Assembly: GCA_045587785.1 (NCBI GenBank)
Contig: JAZNDA010000095.1
Coordinates: forward strand, 1-7,904
DNA length: 7,904 nt
Reading direction: 5' to 3'
DNA from: RGIG8775 sp045587785
GTDB taxonomy: Bacteria > Bacillota > Clostridia > Oscillospirales > CAG-272
This document shows positions 1 to 5,253 of the stretch, one piece after another; position 1 is the first letter of the stretch; the number at the start of each line of letters is the position of its first letter. The notes under the pieces are model-generated. The model saw only the letters and a program-made list of their open reading frames with translations. It was not told where the DNA came from and searched no databases. The position numbers and the translations under genes were made by a program.

Positions 1-74
1 CAGTTTTTTACAGCTTCCAACATACTAAAAAGAGATTTTGAGTGAAGAAAAGTCAACTTGAGGTTGGATTTAAG

Positions 75-115
75 AAAAACAGAACGGCATAACCATTTTT
101 AGGTTATACCGTTCT
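75..115 (-). terminator. Rho-independent terminator, minus strand
   Basis: Arms at 81-94 and 102-115 form a 14-bp stem around a 7-nt loop. Read on the minus strand, every position pairs (one G-U) and the stem is followed by GTTTTTCTTAAA. Read on the plus strand, the same position is a C-A mismatch and no T-run follows. This strand bias argues that it works on minus-strand transcripts. It lies about 160 nt beyond the first terminator of the paaK-ACT unit, so it may be a back-up terminator or the end of a short untranslated RNA. Confidence 0.65.
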
Positions 116-159
116 ACCTGCTTTATCGCAGGCGCCCCAAGCGGCTTTTTCTTTTTGTA

Positions 160-249
160 CTCTTCACTTTTCACTTTTCACTCTTCTCTTTTCTCTAAAT
201 TCCCTACGCCACTTTTCCAGAGAAGAGATAAGAGAGAAGAGAGAAAAGG
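160..249. repeat. Polypyrimidine/polypurine imperfect inverted repeat
   Basis: Positions 160-196 are almost pure pyrimidine, with repeated CACTTTT and CTCTTCT-type units. Positions 219-249 are almost pure purine (AGAGAA, AGAGAGAAGAGAG). With a roughly 6-nt bulge and a few mismatches the two arms can pair over about 25 bp, across a loop of about 22 nt. It is not coding. Similar GTGAAAAGTGAA-type runs occur as intergenic low-complexity repeats in anaerobic Firmicutes (from memory). The function is unknown. Confidence 0.6.
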
Positions 250-271
250 TATAAATACGAATTTTCACCGC

Positions 272-320
272 AAAAGGGCTGTATCAAGCTTGGAAACCAT
301 TCCCAAACTTGACACAGCCC
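272..320 (-). terminator. Terminator of the paaK-ACT operon
   Basis: A 21-bp stem (arms 276-296 and 300-320, loop TGG) lies 21 nt beyond the ACT stop codon and is followed on the minus strand by TTTTGCGG. On the minus strand the three non-Watson-Crick positions are G-U wobbles; on the plus strand the same positions are A-C mismatches. The hairpin is therefore maintained for minus-strand RNA. The plus-strand reading has a good T-run (TTGTTTTTTA), so weak activity in that direction cannot be excluded. Confidence 0.8.
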
Positions 321-330
321 TTGTTTTTTA

Positions 331-350
331 TTACAGCTTATTACAGCTTA
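331..350. repeat. 10-bp tandem duplication at the ACT stop codon
   Basis: TTACAGCTTA occurs twice back to back, and the second copy contains the stop codon of the ACT-domain gene. Read on the minus strand it gives TAA followed at once by a second in-frame TAA. It is probably a slippage duplication with no effect on the protein. Confidence 0.7.
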
Positions 351-772
351 TTGATATCCGCCTCGGTGATCATCTTGAAGCCCGCATCCGTGAGCACCTT
401 TTCAGCCTGCGCGTTATCCTCCACACGGAGAACCACGTAGGCGTGCTTTTCGGTGCGCGCCATGAAGGCATAGAGATATTCCACGTTGATGTCCGCTTTG
501 TCAAGAACGTCAAGCGCGGCGGTCAGCTTACCGGGGGCGTCGCCGATCTTGACACCGACCACGTCAATGACCTTGATCAGATACCCATTCTCGGCAAGCA
601 CTGCCTCTGCCGCCTTTTCGTCATTTACGATCAGACGCAAAATGCCGAAATCCTGCGTTTCCGCAATGGAAAGCGCGCGCAGATTGATGTTGTTTCTCGA
701 AAGGATGTCGGTCACCGATACGACCGTACCTTTTCTGTTCTGAATAAAAACCGTTAACTGTTTGATAGCCAT
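341..772 (-). CDS. Two-ACT-domain protein, partner of phenylacetate-CoA ligase
   Basis: A 143-aa soluble protein made of two ACT modules, about residues 1-68 (begins MAIKQLTVFIQNRKGTVVSV) and 69-140. Each keeps the ACT pattern of a hydrophobic strand, a conserved G at the first loop (NRKGTV; GDAPGKL) and a helix. ACT modules usually bind amino acids and control enzymes, so this protein plausibly senses an aromatic amino acid and modulates the ligase. That role is inference; no catalytic domain is attached. It starts 16 nt after the paaK stop and has a clear ribosome binding site (AAGGAG, 8 nt before ATG). It shares the Phe T-box leader, so it is co-expressed with the ligase. Free-standing ACT proteins next to PaaK are common in Clostridia and archaea. 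The family call is firm; the ligand is unknown. Confidence 0.9.
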   Translation of the reverse strand: MAIKQLTVFIQNRKGTVVSVTDILSRNNINLRALSIAETQDFGILRLIVNDEKAAEAVLAENGYLIKVIDVVGVKIGDAPGKLTAALDVLDKADINVEYLYAFMARTEKHAYVVLRVEDNAQAEKVLTDAGFKMITEADINKL

Positions 773-788
773 TGCCGTTTCTCCTTTC

Positions 789-2099
789 TTATATCAGCTT
801 ACGCTTATCGATAACACGAACCGCCTTGCCCTCACTTCTGGCAATGCTCTTGGGGGGAACCAGATGTACCGACGGATTGATGCCCAGCATGATCTTTATC
901 GCGCCTGCGAGTGCCTTCTCCATTGCCATGACGTCGCCCACCTTGTCGGTGAACTTCTCTGCAGGCATCTCCACGTTAACGTCAAAGGTATCGTTATTCT
1001 TAACGCGGTCAACCACGATCTGGTAGTTGGGCTCATAGCCCTCCTTCAAAAGCACGGTCTCAATCTGGCTGGGGAATACGTTGACACCGCGGATGATCAG
1101 CATATCGTCGGTTCTGCCCATGGGCTTCGCCATCTTGATCAGCGTACGTCCGCAGGAGCACTTCTTGCGAGAAAGTACGCAAATATCACGGGTGCGGTAA
1201 CGCAGAAGTGGGAACGCCTCCTTATCCAGAGAGGTAAACACAAGCTCACCCTTGCTTCCCTCGGGAAGCACCTCGCCCGTTTCGGGATCGATGATCTCGG
1301 CAAAGAAGTGGTCCTCGTTGACGTGCAGCCCCGTCTGCTCACTGCACTCGAAGGACACCCCGGGGCCCGTGGTCTCGGTCAGACCGTAGATATCATACGC
1401 CGTGATGCCCAGCGTTTTTTCAATGCCTTGGCGCATCTCCTCGGTCCATGGCTCGGCGCCAAAGATACCTGCCTTAAGCGGAATGTCCTCGGGCTTGTAA
1501 CCCTGTTCCTTAAGGCTCTCTCCGATGTACGCCGCGTAAGAAGGCGTACAGCAAAGAATGGTGGCGCTCAGATCCATCATAAACTGGATCTGACGCTCGG
1601 TGTTACCCGAGGAAAGGGGCAACGTAAGACAGCCAACCTTATGCGAGCCGCCGTTGAGACCGGGACCGCCCGTGAACAGACCGTAGCCGTAAGCCACTTG
1701 ACAAACGTCCTTTTTGGAGCCGCCTGCCGCCGTGATCGCACGGGCGCAGCAATCCTCCCAAAGGTCGATATCCTTTTGTGTATAGAACGCCACCACGCGG
1801 CGACCCGTGGTTCCCGATGTGGACTGAATACGAACGCAGTCCTCAAGCGGCTTTGCCAATAGGCCGTAAGGATATGCGTCGCGAAGATCCGCCTTGGTCA
1901 AAAACGGAAGCTTATGAAGATCGTCTATGTTCTGAATGTCATCGGGCGTAACACCCTTTTTGTCCATAAGATCGCGGTAATACGGAACGTTCTCGTAAAC
2001 GTGCTTTACCTGCTTTACCAGCTTTTCCGACTGGAGCGCTTTCATTTGCTCCCTTGACATGGTTTCAAGGTCTTTTTGGAAGTAATTCTGTTCTGCCAT
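789..2099 (-). CDS. paaK: Phenylacetate-CoA ligase (AMP-forming)
   Basis: This cytoplasmic enzyme activates phenylacetate, or a related aryl acetate, with ATP and CoA to the CoA thioester and AMP. The start at 2099 gives 436 aa, the usual PaaK size; it has AAAGGATG upstream and avoids the leader terminator. Adenylate-forming motifs are present: the P-loop STSGTTG (93-99), YGLTE (238-242), the hinge GRTDDM and a C-terminal domain ending RSEGKAVRVID, with K425 as the likely late-motif lysine. C252, H259, C314 and C316 (CSCGRT) are spaced as a possible zinc site seen in bacterial members of the family. It is the first gene after a tRNA-Phe-type T-box and precedes an ACT protein. Expression is therefore expected when Phe-tRNA is uncharged, which fits phenylacetate salvage into phenylalanine via reductive carboxylation. 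The ferredoxin oxidoreductase (ior/por) this would need is not in the window. Exact substrate preference (phenyl-, indolyl- or hydroxyphenylacetate) is not readable from sequence. Confidence 0.92.
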   Translation of the reverse strand: MAEQNYFQKDLETMSREQMKALQSEKLVKQVKHVYENVPYYRDLMDKKGVTPDDIQNIDDLHKLPFLTKADLRDAYPYGLLAKPLEDCVRIQSTSGTTGRRVVAFYTQKDIDLWEDCCARAITAAGGSKKDVCQVAYGYGLFTGGPGLNGGSHKVGCLTLPLSSGNTERQIQFMMDLSATILCCTPSYAAYIGESLKEQGYKPEDIPLKAGIFGAEPWTEEMRQGIEKTLGITAYDIYGLTETTGPGVSFECSEQTGLHVNEDHFFAEIIDPETGEVLPEGSKGELVFTSLDKEAFPLLRYRTRDICVLSRKKCSCGRTLIKMAKPMGRTDDMLIIRGVNVFPSQIETVLLKEGYEPNYQIVVDRVKNNDTFDVNVEMPAEKFTDKVGDVMAMEKALAGAIKIMLGINPSVHLVPPKSIARSEGKAVRVIDKRKLI

Positions 2100-2162
2100 T
2101 TTGGTTTCATCCTTTCTGTTTTTGGTCATTTCACCCGTTTTGTTTGCGGAATGTAAAGAGCC

Positions 2163-2206
2163 AAACAAAAACGCCCTCTGCATTCCTAAAAAGAATACAG
2201 AGGACG
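2163..2206 (-). terminator. T-box leader terminator
   Basis: A 14-bp stem (arms 2206-2193 and 2185-2172, two G-U pairs) has a 7-nt loop and is followed by TTTTTGTTT. It sits directly after the T-box and contains the usual CGTCC entry sequence. It is the regulated terminator between the leader and paaK. An in-frame ATG at 2183 falls inside this hairpin and is not the ligase start. Confidence 0.9.
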
Positions 2207-2490
2207 AGAAGTTCTATCCCGTGGTACCACCTCAGTTCGCCGCCACCTCACGGTAACGACCTTTTCAAGTACTGACATACCCAAGTTCTGTGACGGGAAC
2301 ACCCGTTGCATCCTACTACGGATCTCTCCGATTCAGTGCACTGCTAACAGAATGAATTCGAGAAGGACGCCCCCATTGTCTCGCACCGACCGACAACTCT
2401 CTGCGGGGTGAAAGTAGATATACGAGTTCGGATATCTGCTGTCACTCTGGGTTTTTCCAACCTACTGGTTTCTGCTCGTCGCATTTGACG
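2163..2490 (-). promoter_or_regulatory. T-box riboswitch, tRNA-Phe specificity (UUC)
   Basis: This leader senses the charging state of a tRNA and lets transcription continue only when the tRNA is uncharged. Marks seen on the minus strand include a loop-E-like AGTA at 2466-2463. The distal stem I has the AGAGAG bulge region (about 2402-2397), a TTGTC/GACAA stem and a GGTCGGTG loop. Opposite AGTA lies the specifier region CGAATTCATTCTG, with TTC at 2356-2354 (codon UUC, Phe). An ACGGG/CCCGT hairpin (2306-2293) fits stem III. The T-box AGGTGGTACCAC (2232-2221) is followed by the terminator. ATT or TCA in neighbouring frames are less likely specifiers, because UUC sits in the expected GAA-NNN-A setting and matches the aromatic substrate of the gene. 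An extra 38-nt hairpin lies in the 5' strand of stem I (2445-2408). Confidence 0.92.
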
Positions 2491-2495
2491 TAAGT

Positions 2496-2524
2496 ATTAT
2501 ATCACGTTAACGCGCTAAAGTCAA
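2496..2524 (-). promoter_or_regulatory. Promoter of the T-box-paaK-ACT operon
   Basis: TTGACT (2524-2519), a 17-bp spacer and TATAAT (2501-2496) form a near-consensus sigma-A promoter. It places the transcript start near 2489, just before the T-box stem I. A strong constitutive promoter is what an attenuated leader needs. Confidence 0.85.
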
Positions 2525-2561
2525 TAATTTTTTCGAAAAAATTTTGATAAGTTTTTTGGGT

Positions 2562-2923
2562 TTATTTCAGATCTTCCAAAATCTTGATTCCGGTCTCGAT
2601 CCGCTTTTCCGCGGTTCCCTTTTTATCTGTTGCAGTAGCCGCCTTCCACCATGGCACTTGCCGAGGGGTAATAGCCCTCAGCACCGTTCGCACAGCAGGA
2701 AATATAAGTCATCTTGTGACCCGATGCCGCCTTGACCTGTCTGCCGATCTCGGCAAACAGCTCGTCGGGGAAGCCCACACGGGCAAAATCACCCACACGG
2801 ACATCCGTCACGCGAAGCGTCTTAAACTCGGGCATACTCTCTTCGGCTATACCCGACAAGGAAAGTTCCCATGGGTGGCGTAATACCAATTCTTGCAAAT
2901 CCTGCTTTCAGTGTTCCCATCAT
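2562..2923 (-). pseudogene. Neutral/alkaline ceramidase-family remnant
   Basis: Read from the ATGs at 2923 and 2920, the first 25 or so codons give the family N-terminus (GTLKAGFARIGITPP, then LVGY). That frame stops at 2822. About 75 codons of the family C-terminus follow in another frame: VRVGDFARVGFPDELFAEIG, then GYYPSASAMVEGGY. These match family strings of the type VGFPGEPFxEIG and GYIPTxxAYxEGGY. Just after GGY, near 2634, the frame breaks again; the tail TAEKRIETGIKILEDLK runs in yet another frame to a stop at 2562. Family members are about 420-470 aa, so roughly three quarters of the gene (the catalytic middle) is gone. The breakpoint lies near 2820-2850. A ribosome binding site (AAGGAG, 2934-2929) and a promoter remain upstream. 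Intact members hydrolyse N-acyl linkages such as that in ceramide; this copy cannot. Confidence 0.85.
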
Positions 2924-2952
2924 ACATTCTCCTTTTTGCAGATTTCAACTGC

Positions 2953-2980
2953 ATTATACCACGTTTCAATCTTTTTTCAA
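2953..2980 (-). promoter_or_regulatory. Surviving promoter of the ceramidase remnant
   Basis: TTGAAA (2980-2975), a 16-bp spacer and TATAAT (2958-2953) lie 30 nt upstream of the old start codon. The promoter is divergent from that of the LTA-synthase-like gene, with about 57 bp between the two -35 boxes. Confidence 0.65.
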
Positions 2981-3037
2981 TATGCTTTCAAAACATTTCG
3001 CCCCGTTTTTTCAACTTTCCCAATTTACAATTCCCCC

Positions 3038-3066
3038 TTGTATTTTGTTCACCGCCGTGCTATAAT
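3038..3066 (+). promoter_or_regulatory. Promoter of the LTA-synthase-like gene
   Basis: TTGTAT (3038-3043), a 17-bp spacer and TATAAT (3061-3066) predict a transcript start near 3073 and a leader of about 33 nt. This decides the start codon of the next gene: the upstream in-frame ATG at 2893 lies before the promoter. Confidence 0.75.
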
Positions 3067-3105
3067 GCTATTATCGTATCACTTGTTTTCAAAAGAGGTA
3101 TTCAC

Positions 3106-5088
3106 ATGAAAAAAGCTTTGGGTTTTATTCACAACCATCCATATAAGACCGCCATAATCGCGGCGTGCACCGTCAACGTGCTGATCTGGTGTCTGCATAT
3201 GCGCTCGGTGATATTCGGAATATGGGGCATGATCTGCCATCCCGTCAGCGCACTGTATAACGCCCTCATCTTACTGGCGTTTTACGGCATCACGCTGTTC
3301 TTCAGACACCGCATTTTCGCGCTTTCGCTCGTCAGCGTCCTTTGGCTGGGTCTTGGCGTTACAGACTGCGTACTGCTCGGCATGCGCGTGATGCCCCTGC
3401 AAGCCATAGACTTTTACATAGTCCGAACGGGCATCGCCATCATCGGGGTGTATATGAGCATCCCCGCCATCATTCTCTCGGCACTCGGCATCCTTGCCGC
3501 CATCTTTTTGCTGGTGTTGCTTTTTGTCAAAGCCCCCACCTCCCCCATGCCGCCCATCTCTCAGCGTCTGCTTGCCGTGCTCTGTATCCTGTTGGCACTG
3601 GCACTGTTTTCGGTTGCCTTTATCGGTCTTGGGGACGCGAACCCCGATAAATACGAAAACATATCCGACGGCTATGATGCCTACGGCTTTCCCTATTGCT
3701 TTCTTCGCAGTATCTTTGACCGCGGCATCGACAAGCCCGACGAGGATTCCACCGCGCGTATAGAGCAGGCGATCTCGACTTTGGCACAGCAAGAACCCGT
3801 CTTGCCGTCCGAGCTTCCCAACGTTATCTTCGTCCAGCTCGAATCCTTTTTTGACGTGGACAGACTTTCGGGCGTCAGCTTTTCACACGATCCCATACCC
3901 AACTACCATGCCTTGGAAAAAGAGAGTCTGCACGGTCTTATGACCGTCCCCGGCATCGGCTCGGGAACCGTCAACACCGAATTCGAAGTGCTGACGGGTA
4001 TTCCTCTTGACTTTTTCGGCACGGGTGAATACCCCTATGAAAGCGTGCTCCGCAAGCGTCCCTGCGAGACCATGGCTTACGATCTCTCCGCCCTCGGCTT
4101 TGGCACGCACGCCATGCACAATCACACCTCCTCCTTCTATGACCGCTACCGCGTCTACGCCAACCTCGGCTTTGACAGCTTTACCGGCTCGGAATACATG
4201 AAGGATCTCACCTACAACTCACTGGGCTGGGAGCGGGATGAAATTTTGACTACATATGTATTAAAAGCACTGGATTCCACAAGCGGCAAGGATTTTGTGT
4301 TTGCGGTCACGGTGGAAGCGCACGGCGGCTATCCCGAGCTGCCCGCCGAAAACGGAGACATCTCGGCATACGGCGTGGAAGACGATGCCCTTGCCAATGC
4401 CTATACTTATTACGCCAACTGTCTGCATGAGACCGACGCTTTTATCGGTGAGCTGGTTCGCGCCCTCGAGCAAAGAGACGAGCCCACTCTGCTGGTGCTT
4501 TACGGCGACCATCTGCCCACGCTGGATCTGACGAATGACAGCTTTACCGAGGGCGATCTGCTGACCACCGATTATCTCATATATAATATAGATCAGCCAC
4601 AGCAGGTAAAACGGCAGGACATTGCCGCCTACCACCTCTTTCCGCTTTCCTTCTCCCTGCTTGGCATAGAAAACGGTCTGGTGCCCCGTATCTGGAATCA
4701 ATACGGACAAAGCGAGGACTATCTCGATATGCTTCACGCCGTGGCGTATGACAGCCTGTACGGTGAGCGCCAAATGTACGGAAACACCTTCCCCTTTGAG
4801 AAGAAGGATATGCGCCTCGGACTTGACACCATCTCGGTCTTGGGCATCAGAAAGGTCACCCAAAACGATTTTCACATTATAGGTCAAAACTTCACCCCCG
4901 ACAGCGCGGTCTTTGTGAACGGCAAACGAAAAGAGACACGGTTTATATCGGAAAACACACTATATATTGTGGATCAAAAACTAGAGAACGGTGACGAAAT
5001 TTCGGTGATTCAGCTGAGTGTGGACCTGAGAAAACTGTCGGAAACCGAGAATTTTGTCGTAGACGAAACTCATTTTCTACCAAATTAA
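3106..5088 (+). CDS. LTA-synthase-family membrane phosphotransferase with C-terminal IPT/TIG-like domain
   Basis: A 660-aa membrane protein of the LtaS/sulfatase-fold family. Characterised members move glycerol-phosphate from phosphatidylglycerol onto a lipoteichoic acid chain outside the cell. Five hydrophobic segments lie at about 14-32, 45-66, 70-93, 108-141 and 155-175, as in LtaS, followed by an extracytoplasmic catalytic domain. Residues aligning with LtaS by motif are E246 (VQLESFFD), the nucleophile T288 (SGTVNTEFE), R347 (SFYDR), H406 (VEAHGGY) and D468-H469 (YGDHLPT). The active site appears intact. Residues about 576-645 form an Ig-like IPT/TIG-type module (FHIIGQNFTPDSAVFVNGKR), likely a wall- or ligand-contacting extension. 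The start at 3106 is chosen because it has AGAGG 7 nt upstream and lies 3' of a promoter. No partner genes adjoin it and no clear terminator follows. It could instead transfer another phospholipid head group; the exact substrate is not determinable here. Confidence 0.88.
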   Translation: MKKALGFIHNHPYKTAIIAACTVNVLIWCLHMRSVIFGIWGMICHPVSALYNALILLAFYGITLFFRHRIFALSLVSVLWLGLGVTDCVLLGMRVMPLQAIDFYIVRTGIAIIGVYMSIPAIILSALGILAAIFLLVLLFVKAPTSPMPPISQRLLAVLCILLALALFSVAFIGLGDANPDKYENISDGYDAYGFPYCFLRSIFDRGIDKPDEDSTARIEQAISTLAQQEPVLPSELPNVIFVQLESFFDVDRLSGVSFSHDPIPNYHALEKESLHGLMTVPGIGSGTVNTEFEVLTGIPLDFFGTGEYPYESVLRKRPCETMAYDLSALGFGTHAMHNHTSSFYDRYRVYANLGFDSFTGSEYMKDLTYNSLGWERDEILTTYVLKALDSTSGKDFVFAVTVEAHGGYPELPAENGDISAYGVEDDALANAYTYYANCLHETDAFIGELVRALEQRDEPTLLVLYGDHLPTLDLTNDSFTEGDLLTTDYLIYNIDQPQQVKRQDIAAYHLFPLSFSLLGIENGLVPRIWNQYGQSEDYLDMLHAVAYDSLYGERQMYGNTFPFEKKDMRLGLDTISVLGIRKVTQNDFHIIGQNFTPDSAVFVNGKRKETRFISENTLYIVDQKLENGDEISVIQLSVDLRKLSETENFVVDETHFLPN

Positions 5089-5124
5089 CAAATTTGTATA
5101 CCCGTTTTCGTGCAACACGCCAAA

Positions 5125-5140
5125 ACGCATTATATTGTGA
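5125..5140 (+). promoter_or_regulatory. NrdR box 1
   Basis: ACGCATTATATTGTGA resembles the NrdR operator (acaCwATATwGtgt-type palindrome). It differs from box 2 at two positions and starts exactly 31 bp before it, about three helical turns, the classical NrdR spacing. Confidence 0.85.
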
Positions 5141-5148
5141 AAAATCTC

Positions 5149-5177
5149 TTGACAAACACATTATGTTGTGATATAAT
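5149..5177 (+). promoter_or_regulatory. Consensus promoter of nrdD
   Basis: TTGACA (5149-5154), a 17-bp spacer and TATAAT (5172-5177) match the sigma-A consensus exactly. The expected start is near 5184, giving a leader of about 70 nt. The spacer is almost filled by NrdR box 2, so bound repressor should block RNA polymerase. Confidence 0.9.
5156..5171 (+). promoter_or_regulatory. NrdR box 2
   Basis: ACACATTATGTTGTGA lies between the -35 and -10 hexamers of the nrdD promoter. NrdR is an ATP-cone repressor that senses dATP/ATP and silences ribonucleotide reductase genes. Two boxes in register just before a reductase gene make the assignment strong. nrdR itself is not in the window. Confidence 0.88.
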
Positions 5178-5253
5178 GTTGCTCACAAGCCAAAAATTTA
5201 AATTTTGCGGCGCCCCATATTGCCGTATAAAACCACAAAACGGGAGGTAACTT

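Larger units (their letters stand above)
1..340. other. Gene-free left flank
   Basis: No convincing coding sequence was found on either strand. A forward reading frame runs through 155-757, but it lies opposite the ACT gene and its first part translates low-complexity pyrimidine repeats. The stretch holds two hairpins that behave as minus-strand terminators (75-115 and 272-320) and a polypyrimidine/polypurine inverted repeat (160-249). A small CCTGC/GCAGG hairpin lies at about 117-132. The first 60 bases are A/T-rich, have stops in all three forward frames, and show nothing I recognise. Confidence 0.6.

Noticed and set aside
155..757. 200-aa open frame on the plus strand
   Set aside because: It begins in the pyrimidine repeat and continues antisense to the ACT gene; low-complexity start and no motifs.
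762..1862. 366-aa open frame on the plus strand
   Set aside because: It lies opposite paaK, shows no family motifs and has no ribosome binding site of note.
2100..2183. Upstream in-frame ATG giving a 464-aa ligase
   Set aside because: The extra 28 residues are translated from the T-box terminator and leader. The ATG at 2099 has a ribosome binding site and gives the family length.
2893..3105. Upstream start giving a 731-aa LTA-synthase-like protein
   Set aside because: This ATG lies 5' of the promoter at 3038-3066 and inside the divergent pseudogene. The ATG at 3106 has a ribosome binding site and begins a normal N-terminus.
4261..4887. 208-aa open frame on the minus strand
   Set aside because: It is a shadow of the LTA-synthase-like gene, whose catalytic motifs occupy the same bases.
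5081..5096. CAAATT/AATTTG hairpin at the end of the LTA-synthase-like gene
   Set aside because: The stem is short, A/T-rich and lacks a T-run, so it is too weak to call a terminator.
5188..5240. Possible riboswitch in the nrdD leader (such as a B12-type element)
   Set aside because: The leader is about 70 nt and shows only an A/T palindrome and a 4-bp CGGC/GCCG stem; no known motif is visible.
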